A DNA stretch of 64,000 nt from Umbilicaria muhlenbergii (GCA_000611775.1 KK106981.1:2213893-2277892); one strand, 5' to 3'. Numbered from the stretch's first letter, positions 12,300 to 25,062 are shown. Numbers and translations are program-made. The notes: generated by a model not told the origin, from the letters alone.

Positions 12300-15200
12300 A
12301 TGAAGCTTTCAGACAGTGAATGAAAGAAGAAATTCATCACTGCAGTGCAAAAAAACATAAGTAATTTCTGTATTTAAATTAAAATTAATGATCAGTCAGT
12401 TTAACTGCTAATAGACAGCAGCTGTACAAGAAACTTCATGAACTTAAAATTTACTGTGAAATATGCAATTTAAACTCAGAAGAAGAAAAACCCTTTTCAA
12501 TTTTAAAAATTTAATGAAACCTTTATGAAGCATAATAATGAATGAGTAAATCAAGAGATGATTCTCATGCTTATGCATTTAAGCTGACATTGAGAAAAAA
12601 TTTAATTTAACATCATGAAGTAATCAAAGAGTGATATAGTCCTGAGTATATCATGACTTTAAGTGATCAATTCAATGATAGATTGAGCTGAAAATGAGAT
12701 ATACTTTGTTAAGAGTGATAATTTTAATAAATTATATTCAGTCCTGAACTCACCTGAAGGTGTGAAAATCTTCACTATGTCAATGAAAGAGATGCATGAG
12801 GAATTAAAAAATCTTAATGCAAAAATACTGTGAAGCAGGTGAGTCAATGATGATTAAAACTTTATTATTAAGTTATTTATCTTTAAAGAATACAAAGACT
12901 TCAAAAAGTTATTTACAGGAATAAAGGATCAGAACGCCTTATTAAAATATTAAAAATAAAATCATGAAATCAAGATTATGAAAGATTATAAATTAACAAA
13001 ATAATCTATCTACTCATTGTCACCTCAGAAGTTAGATGCTTTGTGAGAATACTTAAAAAAAAACTTATGAAAAGAATTCATACAAAAATCACAATCCTCA
13101 GCTGAATATTTAATACTATTCATACTCAAGTCTGATGACTCACTCAGATTGTGTGTTAATTACTGAGCATTAAACAACATCATTATTGAGAATAATTACT
13201 CACTGTCACTGATTTCAGAACTGCAGGATCAGTTTTAAAAAGTATAATGATTTATAAAATTTAATATTTTAAAAGCCTTCAATCAAATTCATATCAAAGA
13301 AGAAGAAGAGTGAAAAATCATGTTTTAAATAAAGTCTGAACTTTATGAGTATCTAGTAATGCCTTTCAGATTGACAAATACATCAGTAATGTTTCAGACT
13401 TTTATTAATAATATGTTAAGAGAATATCTAGATCAGTTCATGATTGTGTATTTTAACAACATATTAATCTACTTCAAGACAAAGGAACAACATGTGCAGC
13501 ATGTTCACAAAGTATTATAAGCTCTGCAAGATGCAGGTTTGCAGATGAAGCTTGAGAAGAGTTTTTTTCACTTTAAGAAAGTACATTTCCTGAGATTCAT
13601 CATGACTCTGAAAAGATTATGAATGAACTCTGAGAAAATATGATCTGTGATTGAACATCAGCAATTTAGCAAGTTAACTTTGAGTTAGTTTTTAGCACTT
13701 TGAGCGCTCTGAGCTTCTGATCTCATGTCTCAGCTAACAGCCGCTCTTAGCATCCTCTGAGTGCTTTGAGCTCAACCTTAAATCTTGAGCAGAACATCAA
13801 AATTTTGTGATAAAAAAATAATTATTAAAACAATTGTTTAAACAAGTACACACACAGTGTTATAATAACAGTAAAACTTATAATAAGTAAACTTTTGCTA
13901 AAATTCACTTTTCTGCAATAAAAAATCATGATTTGTTGAGTCTGAAAGCACTGTATAAGTGTTGAGTTCTGAATATTTAAAGAACTTCAAGATTTTCATC
14001 ACTTAAAAATTTACACACTTCAATAACTTTTGCACCTCAACAGATATAAAGAAACTTTCAATGCATAAATTATAAAAAACAGTATTATCTATTAATGTTA
14101 AATTAAAAGTTTCTTCATAACTGCTATTGTTGTTAAGTTATATTTAATTCAAGTTATCAATAGTGAAAAATCTTTCAAAAAAAAGTCACATACTTTGAAT
14201 AACTATTGCGCTTTTATACTGATGATATAACTTTCAGTTTATAAGTTATAGAGAAGAAGCTATTAAACAGTTCTATAACTTAAAGTTTATTTATAACTGT
14301 TGTTGTTAAAAAGTTACATTGATTTCAAACTTCCAGTGATGAAAATCACAACATTAATAAACAGACTTTTAATGACTTTGTGAATAACTCTTATTATTCA
14401 TGAAGGTATAATAGTTATTTAAAGTGTAAGATTTGTATGAGCTTATTTACTGCTCAGAGAGTGCTCTGAGCGCATAAAGTACTATTAACTAAAATCTTAT
14501 TTTTGAGCGGGCTGCCAAGTTGCAGATGAATGATCAGTATTGAAGAATGTTAAAGAAGTTTAATCCTTTCTAGAGTTCACAAACTTCTATAGAAAATTTA
14601 TTAAAAAGTATTTCAAGATCACAACACTATTAACAGAGTTGATCAGAAAGAACATTAAGTTTAAATGATTTAAAAAAGCTCAGAAAGTCTTTAATGAGTT
14701 AAAGAAAAAATTCACTTCTTAATCAATTCTCATGAGTTTCAACCCTGAGAAACTTATTACACTTGAGATAAACACATCAGATGAAGTTATAAAAGCATAC
14801 ATTAATTAATCAGATGATAAGAGACATCTGTGCTCAGTAACTTTCTACTCATGAAAGTTTTCAAGCACTGAAATAAGTTACAAGATACATGACAAAGAGC
14901 TGTTAATTATTGTTAATGCATTTAAACAATGATGAGTGCATCTGAAAGGACTTAAGCATAAGGTTTAAGTATATTCAAATCATAAGAATCTGTTATACTT
15001 CATGACAACAAAAGTATTAAACTGAAGACAAGTATGTTGATTAAAAGAATTATCACAGTACAATTTTAAAATTCATTATTAAAAAAGATCAGAGAATATC
15101 AAGGTGAACACTCTCAATTGATGAGTTGATTATTTGCAAGATAAATTAATCATCAATCATGTTATCCTTTAAGAGGATGAGCAAGAGAAAATGTCATTTA

Positions 15201-15645
15201 ATAAATAATTCAACCTCATCATGTGAGTGAAGGATAACACTTTTAAAAATGAAGTTCAAAAAGTGTTGAAGAATGACAAGTTAACTCAACAGATTCTTCA
15301 GAATATTTAAGATTATAAAAGCTTCAGAAAAGAGAAAAGCTTATTATTTTTTTAAGACTTAATTTATGTTTCTATTAGTTTTCAGTGAAAGTTAGTAGAG
15401 GAATGTCATTTCAACAAGACACATGATCATCAGGAAACTGACAAAATGATTAAATGATTTATAAGAATGTACTACTTCTCACATATGAGAAAAAAGATTA
15501 AAGAAATCATTCAGAAGTGCAACATCTGCAGAAGAAGTAAAACAAACTGACATAAATTATACAATTTACTCAAGTCATCATGAACATTAAGAAGATTATG
15601 AGTCAGTATTACATTAAATTTCATGATCAAGTTATCAAAATTGAA
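12300..15645 (+). pseudogene. Gypsy I pol relic: protease, RT, RNase H, truncated integrase
   Basis: Protease: LLIDSSCTRNF (about 12407-12440), the retropepsin DSG site with Gly changed to Ser. Reverse transcriptase (about 13080-13655): the catalytic box YxDD reads YFNN (13449-13460), both Asp turned to Asn by G-to-A changes, and is followed by ILIY and EQHVQHVHKVL. The linker to RNase H is split by the element at 13656-14528, and the frame resumes as SFLEFTNFYRKFIKKY (about 14560). RNase H (about 14735-15080) keeps the KIHDKELLIIV segment. The integrase zinc-binding region ends CNICRRSK (about 15520-15540). The frame is lost at the junction with LINE sequence. Confidence 0.82.
13656..14528. 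mobile_element. Long-inverted-repeat DNA element, copy 1 (873 bp, 2-bp target duplication)
   Basis: This non-coding element is inserted in the RT to RNase H linker of gypsy I. Outer ends are CATCAGCAA on the left and the inward-read right end CATCTGCAA. Terminal inverted repeats of about 60 bp include the GCGCTC(A/T)GAGC block at both ends. The flanking dinucleotide is AA on each side (13654-13655 and 14529-14530), and joining the flanks restores the gypsy frame exactly. Internally, a unit of about 175-180 bp occurs twice in diverged form (about 14022-14197 and 14198-14380). No transposase is seen. The 2-bp duplication suggests the IS630/Tc1/mariner group, but the AA rather than TA and the unusual ends make this tentative. 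Confidence 0.75.
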
Positions 15646-16830
15646 AGATACAGATATTCAAGTTTCAGCAGAAACAAAAGAAATCATAATTAAAAAACAC
15701 TTTGCTCAAGTAAAGCAATTGATTGCATGCAAAACATCAGTCTTTTACATTAATGAGTCAAAAATCAGCATAAAGACAACACAAAGTACAAAAGATCATG
15801 TAGGAGCTAAAATTTACTGTATAAAAAATAATTATATAAATACAAAAAGCTACTTTCTAGGTCAGTACATAAAAGTACTAAATGCAGAGCTTTATGCTAT
15901 AATGCAAGCTACAAAACAAGCAATATAAACACAGTTTTTAAGAAAAAACATCTGAATATTTACAGATAATCAAACTGCAATATAAAAATTACAAAAATCT
16001 GCAAATACAGAAGTTTTACAACAAATTCAGTCAAATCTGCAGGAATTATGACAAAGTCAAAAGTTAATTCATATACACTGAATTTTGAGTCACAGTCAAA
16101 TATCAGGAAATGAATTAACAGATAAAGCAGTCAAACAAGAAGTTTTAAACTCAGAAAATACAATTATTAATGCAGACTCTTCTTTATCTTATATTAAAAA
16201 AGATATTAAGGAAATTGCCAAAGAGGAATAGTTAATAAAATAGCAAAATGCAAATCAAGGTCAATAATACAAGACATATGCTACAAGGCCTGACCTAGTT
16301 ATAAAGTCAAAAGAATTATACAAATGTGAAAGGTTAACCTTTACAACATTTACACAATTAAAACTAGAACACAGCTAGTTTAAATCATATCTTTGCAGAT
16401 TACCTACATATAAAAACAATTAATGTTTTCAGTGTAAGGTAAAATAGTCATCAGAGCGTTTACTGTTAAATTGCAGACAGTATAAACAAGAGCAGCAGGA
16501 GCTGAAACAGGAAATGCAAAAAATAAAATTCACACAATTAATATTACAGTCATTACTTTGTACAAAGGAAGGGATTAAAAATACTTTAATATTTTTAAAA
16601 CACACAAAAATAGCTACACGGAAGTGACTTTTAAAGGGGATTGAGGATGAAAATCAGGAAGTAGAGTGAGAAGATATTAAAAAAAATATTTAAAAATATG
16701 CAATTCTGACACCAATAACAGTCACAAAAGAAATTGATAAAATAAGCTGACTTGAGGTAATAAATACCTCACATATGTAAACTACACAGTGTCATAGTCT
16801 TAGACTGCATACACTTAATGAAGAAATAAA
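15646..16830 (+). mobile_element. LINE B 3' part (RNase H and 3' end)
   Basis: LINE sequence resumes directly after truncated gypsy I. It covers RNase H (FYINESK near 15743, Asp changed to Asn, compared with FYTDESK in copy D), the C-terminal Cys/His segment and the conserved 3' end with an A-rich tail (about 16818-16834). It is likely the displaced 3' end of LINE B. The next base begins a 5'-truncated LINE C, so one LINE tail abuts another LINE. Confidence 0.78.
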
Positions 16831-16834
16831 AAAA

Positions 16835-17260
16835 AATCTGCAGTCATTGCCTTTGCAAGCAGTCAAGAGGCTGAAAAAGCCTTGAGAACTAAATTAATAA
16901 TGACTGAAAATTCACTACATATCACAGAATACACAGACTGCAAACTGTATGAGCATTGCATCAAATGTCAAGGATTTGATCACACACAGCATAAGTGCAC
17001 GCATAAAGTCAAATGTCAAATATGCACTGAAAATCATTATATCAGGAAACACACATACTTTATTTGCAAAAAGAGACAAGAAATATGCAGTCACACAATA
17101 ATAAAGTGTGCAAATTGCAAAGAAAATCACCAGGTGAATAGCAAAGACTGTGAATATTACAAAGCAGTTGAACTCTATTCAGCAGACAGAGACTCTTTAA
17201 TTATGAATAAATAATATGTAATATAAACACACAACATTCAAACACAGACCTGCAGGAATT
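16835..17260 (+). pseudogene. LINE C ORF1 fragment with CCHC knuckles (5'-truncated)
   Basis: This begins inside ORF1 directly after the A-rich tail of the previous LINE. The open stretch 16882-17214 (110 codons) has the most complete set of zinc knuckles in the window: CIKCQGFDHTQHKC, then CQICTENHYIRKH, then CANCKENHQVNSKDC. It ends at the ORF1 stop, and the LINE is then split at 17260 by gypsy II. The rest of the same LINE continues at 25284. Confidence 0.82.
17256..17260. repeat. 5-bp target-site duplication GAATT (left) of gypsy II
   Basis: The sequence GAATT precedes the 5' LTR here and follows the 3' LTR at 25284-25288. In LINE B the undisturbed site (6893-6897) contains a single GAATT in 'ctgcaggaattatttaaa'. 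This gives direct proof of the insertion point. Confidence 0.93.
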
Positions 17261-17466
17261 TGTCATGATATAATAATACATTAAAACTGACACTTCTTAA
17301 GTGACTTAACAGCACACATAATAAAACTCTGCATCACTTCCTCTTTCACTCCTTAATTATTAGTTTTATATAGTTAGAATCATATAATCTTTATACATTT
17401 ATATTTTATGCTGTTACATACCTTGACTATACTTTCCTTTCTAGTAAGGAACACTATAATCTCACA
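17261..17466 (+). repeat. 5' LTR of gypsy II
   Basis: It starts TGTCATGATA and ends TCTCACA, and is 206 bp long like its partner at 25078-25283. Short LTRs of this size are normal for fungal chromoviruses. I could not identify a convincing primer binding site after it. Confidence 0.93.
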
Positions 17467-17519
17467 GTTTTAATAACTTTATCTTTTAAAAGAGTGATGA
17501 CCTGAGATAAGATGCAGAT

Positions 17520-18670
17520 TTAAAACCAATTACATTAAACTTCTGAAGCAGAATGAGTCATGATGATGAAGAATTAACAAAATGATGATGAAACATCATT
17601 CATCTCCTCTGACATCAATGAAGTGAACTTCATGAGTGAAGAATCCTCAGGTGAAATGATGCACAACATTAATAATGAGATCATGCAAGCAAGATGACAG
17701 TGAGATGAACTCTTAAAACAACAAGAGTTGCAGCAGCTCTGAACAGAAGTTTTAATACTGCAAGTTAACTTACTCAAGAATTCTGTCACCTGTGTTGATA
17801 CTTCAGCTGAGAGATTTTTCAACTTAATGAACACTGAGTCTGTAATGAGCAAGCGCTGCGCTGATGAAATGCTGTCAATACAAAATGTATAATCAAGAAT
17901 TCAGGCAAAGGAGTTGCTGTTATATCATGATAAGAACATGAAGAAGCACCTGAATTAAATGTGAAATGTAAAAAATATCTTTCATTTTAACTCAGCTGAT
18001 TTCCCTCATGAGGAAGATAAGATGATTTACATCATGTAATACTTAAAGAATGAACCAAAGGAGGTGTGATTATGAGATGATGAGATTAAAGATTATTTCA
18101 TCATTATTTAAAATGATTTTATGAAATTTCTGCTCAACATTATTAAGGACCCTGTGAATCATCAACTTCACATCACTCAGTTATATAATGATGCTGTTCA
18201 ATTACCTTATTAATCAGTTTAAGCTTTTAATAACTATTTAAGCATCTTGAAAGCTCAGTTACTTCCTTACAGTGAAGAGCACATGAGGACTCACTTTTTC
18301 ACAAAATTAAAGTCTGAGGTCTGAGCAGCCTTGATGAATTATCAGAACTTACTCACAACTTAAAAAAGAATCATCACCTTAACTGCACATCTGAAGAATA
18401 ATCTACATTTGAGAGGCATCATGAAATTGAAAGCAAATTTTAATACAATAATCATCTTCAGTTGTAAACCTGAGCTGTCATTAAAGCTTGCTGAGAATAA
18501 GGATCATAAGCCTGATGAGAGCAAGATGAAGAGCAAGTGAGATAATAAATGTGAAAGCAAATCAATGAAGACTCTTGAAATAAAAAACTTATCACATGTG
18601 ACTTGTTGAAATTGCAATCAGAAGAGATATTATTCCCTTGATTATTCACAACCTGTGAAGAACTTAAATC
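17520..18670 (+). pseudogene. Gypsy II gag relic
   Basis: The capsid region shows an acidic, Met/Gln-rich N-terminus (about 17560-17900), then a patterned helical segment (about 18060-18420) and a single degenerate CCHC knuckle near 18600-18655. That knuckle reads C-N-C with Tyr where the last Cys is expected. TGA codons interrupt it at Trp or Arg positions. It would have formed the particle shell that binds element RNA. Confidence 0.6.
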
Positions 18671-18749
18671 TGAATAAGACCTCAATTGCAGCTGTTTCAG
18701 CATCAAAAAATGAGAACACTTCAATGAAGGCTTTACATCATTGAAGTGC

Positions 18750-21700
18750 TGAACAAAAGTAGCCTCAGAGCTCAGTTTAATTATTGATGAACAAGTTCTT
18801 CACAATGATGATGTCATACTCATGCAAGCCTTATTGAATACAGGAGCTGAAGTCAATGTGATTTTTCAACATTTTATTATTGAGCATTAATTGACTCAGA
18901 TAAAGAGCTCATTGCTGTAACTTTAATTCTTAAATAATCAGAAGGCTTACTGCTTCAGTGCTTATCATGTGCATTATCAGCTTATCAACAGTTGAGGACA
19001 GTCTTGAGAATGTGAACATGTATTTTATGCTTTAAACAAGTCAGGATCACCTCTTATCTTTGAACTTTTTGCATTGAAGACTGAACATGTGTGAATTGAC
19101 TATGAAATGAAGGCGTGGCGCTTCAACATTAAGAAGCAGTTTATCAAGTTACAGTCATCTGATGAATTCACAAGAAAGATTCAAGATCACTCTGCTGTTT
19201 ACATCATGATATAAGTCAGTCTGAGTGATGATGCTGCATCAAAAGTGCACATATAAAGTGCTGATATAACACAAGCTTTACCTGAGGAGTATGCTGATTA
19301 TGTGAATGTGTTTTCAACAGAGAATGCTGACCTCCTTTCACTTCATAAGATCAGTGATCATGCAATTGACCTGAATGATACAAATTCATCTTATGACCCT
19401 TTGTATAATCTCTTTAATATTAAGTTAAGGGTGCTATGAGAACACCTGAATGACATTTTAATAAAAGATTGAATTCATCATTTCATGAGCTCTGCAAGAG
19501 CATTCATCCTTTTTGTTTTAAAAAAAGATGAAGGGCTGCATTTATGCATTAATTATTAAAAATTGAATAAAATGATTATTAAGAATAAGCACCTGTTACC
19601 TCTTATAAGTGAAATGTTGAATCAGCTTAATGAAGTCAAGTTATTTATGAAGTTAAATTTAAAGAACACTTATCACTGTATTTGCATAAAAAAGAATGAT
19701 GAGTGAAAAACAGTGTTCTGCATGCATTACAGTCACTTTGAGTATATGATCATGTTTTTCAAATTGATCAACACTTCAGCTATGTTTCAGGTTTACATCA
19801 ATCAAGCATTAACAAAGCTTGTGAATGTCTTTTGTGTTATTTATTTAGATGACATCCTTTTATACTCAGAATCATCAGCAGAACATTGAGAGCACATTAA
19901 ATAAATGTTAAATTAACTTCATTGATTTCAACTCTACATGAACTTTAAAAAGTGTGAATTCTTCATTATCAAGGTGAAATTCCTAGAGTTTATTATCATC
20001 AGTAATAATGTAGTGATGAATTCATGATGAGTGAACATCATATGAGACTGATCAGTATTAAGAACTTTTCAGGAGATACAAGTCTTTCTGAGCTTTGTGA
20101 ACTTTTATAAACACTTTATTAAGTGTTATTCACAAGTTGCAGCCCCCTTGACAAACCTTATGAAAGATAGCAAGAATGAAAAGAAGTTAAAGTTTTTTAA
20201 ATTCTCAAATGACACAAAAGAGGTGTTTAACTGACTCTGTGAGATCTTTATAAAGGTGCTCATCCTGATTCACTTTAATTTAAAGTTATAAATACAGGTG
20301 AAAACTGATGCATTAATCATTAAGCTCATTGACATCCTGTTTCAATTATTAAATAATGAAAAATGACATTCAATTGTGTTCTGATTGAGAAAACTGTCTT
20401 CTTCAAAGACTTGATATGAAACTCATGATCAGGAGCTCCTTGTCATCATTATGATGTTTAAACATTAACATCACTACCTTAAGAGCAGTTGTCATATCAT
20501 AAAGGTATTGACTGATTATAACAATTTATGAGGATTTATGAACATGAAGGAATTGAATGACAGGCAAGCATGATGAGCAATGAAGTTCACTGCTTTTAAT
20601 TTTAATATCTTGCATCAGTTTGAAAAAATCAACCCTGCAGATGTGCTGTTGAGGTGATTAAATTACAGGAATGTTGAAGAGGTGAGTGAAATTATAAAGA
20701 AATTATTCTCAACATTTCAGAGAAAGTTAATCACTCTTATGAATGTATTCTCACTCAGATATGCCTTTATTATGAGGCAGTTGCTCACAGAAGTGAAGAG
20801 AATGATTAAAATTAAAAATCTTAAACTTCAAAAAAAATGCTGAAGAAGTGATGACAAAACATTTGCTCATGATGACTGTGATGTAACTGTGAAACAGTTT
20901 AACTCTGTCACTGAAACTGTTGATTGCAAACAACTTGTTTCACATGTGATGATAAGAGATCTTGTCATTCATGAAACAGTTGATGAAAGCTTAAGTTTAC
21001 TCTTAAAAGATTTGATTTGAACTCTACAAAATAATGATTCATTTGTAGAAGTGATACGCAATGCTGATTATACATCAGTGAAGTGCAAGGTTAAAGTTAA
21101 AAGTCTCTGAAGATTTAACTCTGAAGGCCTTTTATTTCATGAGGAACAAATATATATTTCAGAAGAAAAGTCAGTAAAAGCAGAGATTTTAAAACATCAT
21201 CATGATGATATCTTAGCAAGGCATTTCAGGGTAGAAAAAACTCTTAAATTAATTGATCACAAATATTATTGAATTGATATGAGTCAAGATGTCAAAGATT
21301 ATGTTGTATCATATGACATCTGTTAAAGAGTGAAAGTGCTTAAACATCATCTTTATAATGAGTTACAGGCGCTGCCTCAGTCAGAAGAATCATGACAGCA
21401 AGTCATAATGAATTTTATCACTGACTTGCTGTTAAGTAAGTGCAAGGATTGCATTTATGACATGATCTTAATGATTATAAATCAGTATATGAAAATGACT
21501 CAATATATTCAAATCATAAAAATGATTATAGCAACAGAGTTGACTGAGTTGTTTTATAAGGAAATTATATACTGATTTAATGTACTGAAAGAGGCTGTCT
21601 CTGATCAGAGATTCATTTTTACAAGTGTTTTTTAATCAGAAATGTGCTACTATTTAAAGATGAAATATTAATTAAGCACTGCCTTTCACCTGCAGATGAA

Positions 21701-22090
21701 TAAACAGACAGAATAATAAAATTAAACCTTAAAACATTACCTTCACTGTTATTGCTCAAATGAATAAAATAACTGAATGAGCCTTTTACCCCTGACAGAA
21801 TTCACTTATAATAATGAAATACAAGCATCAATAAGGTGTAGCTTTTTTTATGTCATGTATACTTATCATCTGAAAATGAGATTTGAAGTCAGAGATGACT
21901 TCAGAAAAGAAGAGATACCTGCAGTAAAAAATTATGTGAAACAATTTCATGATATACAGGAAGCACTGTCACAATGATAAAAAAACATGATTAAATCTCA
22001 GATCAAATATTATGATGTTAAACATAAACTCAAGACTTATAATATGAGAGACTTGATAATGTTATTCATGAAAAACTTATGACAGAAGCA
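18750..22090 (+). pseudogene. Gypsy II pol relic, first part (protease, RT, RNase H, integrase)
   Basis: Protease site: LLNTGAEVN (about 18829-18860), Asp changed to Asn in the expected DTGA. RT (about 19400-20030) keeps an intact YLDD box (19842-19853) followed by ILLYSES, then FLSFVNFYKHFI (about 20090-20120). The RNase H segment HDQELLVIIMMFKHW is near 20427-20470. The integrase zinc region is followed by DICxRVK (about 21318-21338), then ELQALPQSEESW and MNFITDLLLSK (about 21360-21435). If TGA is passed over, the frame runs for over a thousand codons with only scattered TAA or TAG, which shows how selectively the mutations hit Arg and Trp codons. Confidence 0.85.
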
Positions 22091-22094
22091 CTTA

Positions 22095-22964
22095 CATCCG
22101 CAACTTGACAACCTGCTCAAAAATAAGGTTTTAGTTAATAGTACTTTATGCGCTCAGAGCAATCTCTGAGCAGTAAATGAGCTCATACAAATATTACACT
22201 TTAAATAACTATTATACCTTAATGAATAATAAAAAACTTTTTATTGAAAAGTTTTAAATCTCTTTATTCTGTACACTTTACAAACTAAAGATTTCTTCAT
22301 AAGTTTTAATTTGCAATAGTTATGAATTAAAAAACTTTTAACTAATTATAAATATATTAGCATATTGAATAACTATTGCGCTTTTATACTTATAATATAA
22401 CTTTCAGTTTATAAGTTGTAGAGAATAAGCTGTTTAAGAGTTTTCTTATACAAAGTTTCTTTTTATGTGTTGTTGTTGTTGAGTTATTCAAAAAGTCATT
22501 AAAAGTCTGTTTATTAATGTTGTAATTTTCGTCACTGAAAGTTTGAAATCAATGTAACTTTTAACAACAACAGTTATAAAAAAACTTTAAGTTATAAAAC
22601 TGTTAAATAGCTTCTTCTCTACAACTTATAAACTAAAAGCTATATCATAAGTATAAAAGCGCAATAGTTATTCAATATGCTAATATACTTATAATTAGTT
22701 AAAAGTTTTTTAATTCATAACTATTACAAATTAAAACTTATGAAGAAATCTTTAGTTTGTAAAGTGTACAAAATAAAGAGATTTAAAACTTTTCAATAAA
22801 AAGTTTTTTATTATTCATGAAGGTATAATAATTATTTAAAGTGTAAAATTTGTATGAACTCATTTACTGCTAAGAGCGGCTGTTAGCTGAGACATGAGAT
22901 CAGAAGCTCAGAGCGCTCAAAGTGCTAAAAATTAACTCAGAGTTAACTTGCTAAATTGCTGATG
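22095..22964. mobile_element. Long-inverted-repeat DNA element, copy 2 (870 bp, TA target duplication)
   Basis: Ends are CATCCGCAACTTG on the left and the inward-read right end CATCAGCAATTTAG, with TA on each side (22093-22094 and 22965-22966). Removing the element rejoins the gypsy II integrase C-terminal frame. It is nearly a full palindrome: about 22160-22490 is mirrored by about 22570-22890, including the block 'caatagttattcaatatg' and its complement. It lies in the reverse orientation to copy 1 and shares its ends and a core of about 200 bp. No coding capacity is seen. A transcript across it would fold into a long hairpin. Confidence 0.82.
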
Positions 22965-22966
22965 TA

Positions 22967-23340
22967 AGCAGAAAGCTGTCTCACAAGTTTATTAAATTAT
23001 TTAAAGTACAGGATTTAGTTGCAAAACAGGCATACTAATTATCTTTATCATTAAATTATTGAATTCATAATGTCTTTCATGTATTTTACTTAAAGTTATA
23101 TTAGTGCTGATACAATGATGAGTCTACACTGACTTTGCAATCATCAGAGTTGATTAATGATGAAGAGAAGTATGAGATTGAAGAAATCTTAAACAAGTGA
23201 AAATATCAAAAAGAGATTTGATATAAGGTAAAGTGAAAGGAATGATTAAAAGAATATGATCAGTGAATTTCAGAGTGAAACATGAGTGAAGTGCATGAAA
23301 TGCATCTGACATACAAGCAGAGGAAGTGTTAATAAAAGTT
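22967..23340 (+). pseudogene. Gypsy II integrase C-terminus with chromodomain
   Basis: After the inserted element the pol frame resumes as SRKLSHKFIKLFKVQ and AYWLSLSNYW (TGA read through), the usual GPF/Y-like end of a fungal gypsy integrase. A chromodomain follows (about 23168-23335) with EKYEIEEILNK, then YKVKWKEW, then EYDQW. Chromodomains steer these elements to methylated-histone chromatin, which fits insertion into an older LINE. The frame has TGA and some TAA breaks. Confidence 0.82.
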
Positions 23341-25062
23341 TAAAAAAAGATTACAATAAAAACACTTTTTCCTGATTTTCCTCATGAGGTTTTACAGGTT
23401 TTATTGAGGCTTAATTAACATGCTTATCATTGTGACACACTTTATGAGTGCAGCTGAAACATGATCATGATGATTGAGAAGTGTCAAAGAAACAATTTCA
23501 TTGTAAATTATTTATCACAAATGATTTTAAAGGACTTAAAGACATTTATTTTATATATTAATTTAACATTCTGCTTCACCTCACTAGAGCTTCATGTTTA
23601 ACTTACTGAGGATATCAACATGAAGTTCATGATCATCATCTTTATTATTATTCAAGAGGTTTATTAAATTAATCTGCATTACACTTTTGTCTGATGATTC
23701 AAGAAGAATGATCATCTTCTTTTTTTCATCTCTCACATGTCATATATGCTTCACCTTCAAGGTGATGATCTCAGACTTGGCTTGCACTAAGGCTTGATAA
23801 CATTGTCATAAGGTGAGGTTTGAGAGAGCCTTAATCATGAATAATACCTCTTTAAGTGCCTGAATCTGTGTAGCAAGATTCAGCATCTTAGCAGTGCTTT
23901 TCATGTGTTGAGATGAGTTTTTCTCAACAACTTAATCATGAGGACCTGCAGGCCTGTCAGTTTCATCATTAACATTAATATTCTGAGTGTTTAAAAAAAC
24001 TTCATCATCATTCTTCTCAACATCATTGAGCATCAGGTTGTTGACATGATTCTGTCATTCAATCATAAGCTTTGCTGCAGAGGCTAAATCATTCTAGTTG
24101 AGTGTCAATTGATACCTTAAGAAAATATCAGAGAAGTAACAGTGCAAATACCTGATAACAGAGTACATTATAAATATCTTTCAACACCTTGTTGATGTAA
24201 TATCATTCTTTTAACATCAACAGAGAGATGTTCAATATTGATGTTAACTTTTTGTGTAAGCTGTGCTGCTCAACAGTCCTCAGATAGGTCTTTATATCTT
24301 CATATATATGCATTAATGCTTCATCAGCTCATCAGCACTCACCTGATGAGTTTCATCATTAAGCTCAAGGTTATGAGCGCAGATCAACAGATCATGAAGG
24401 CTGATTATTTTAAAGAAAAACTTCACAGGAACCTGAACTTGTCAGTGTTTACTTAATGATTTCAAGTGCACTACTTACTGATTCACAATACTTTCATTTT
24501 TTCAAACATCATGTACAACATCAATTCTCTCAGACATCACACACCAAAGCTGATTCATTAAAAATTCACTTTAAACAACAGAGACATCATGATTTCTTTT
24601 AATGAAATGCTAAACCTGTGCTGTGCTTAATAATCAGGGGCGGAGGAGCCTACAAACATGTTAATAACATTAAATAAACATTAAGTGAAACTCACAAGTT
24701 GTGTCATCATTTGATGAGTATAGATTTCAGGTATTCAAGTTCAATGATAAAGATTAACAAAGATGATTTAAAACATTATTAATGATAAGATGCTGACATT
24801 GAAAAGCTTGAGGAGATGAGCATGAAAGTTGTTGAGATTAAGAAACTTCATGTCAATAAATCTGTTTATCACTGACTTGAATTAGCGTTGAACATTCACA
24901 ACACATGCATCAGCAAATTTATTTATCATCAATGACACAGGCCTGAATTAAGGTCATAGCATTCATAAGAAGGTAACAATCTCACATTATTAAAATATCA
25001 GTTATCAGCTGTTACATCATATAATGTGATATAAAGCAAATGGCGCTGAAGGGTCAGCACAT
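23341..25062. other. Gypsy II 3' non-pol region, no recognised gene
   Basis: About 1.7 kb separates the chromodomain from the polypurine tract. It is unusually long for a 3' UTR. The minus strand (about 24440-23650) gives a weakly coding-like reading once TGA is read through, with fragments such as VERYL and a Leu/Met-rich stretch, but I recognise no domain. It may be a decayed additional or antisense frame, or another insertion without visible ends. Confidence 0.35.

Larger units (their letters stand above)
9611..15645 (+). mobile_element. Gypsy element I (Ty3/gypsy), partial, no LTRs seen
   Basis: This is a plus-strand LTR-retrotransposon body inserted in LINE B. It has gag, protease, reverse transcriptase, RNase H and the start of integrase in the usual Ty3/gypsy order. 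It stops abruptly in the integrase N-terminal region, where LINE sequence resumes (about 15646), so the integrase core and any 3' LTR are missing. The first roughly 1 kb (9611-10640) is non-coding and may hold leader or 5' LTR sequence; I could not define an LTR because there is no second copy. It is itself interrupted by the hAT MITE copy 2 (9754-10425) and by the long-inverted-repeat element (13656-14528). Confidence 0.82.
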
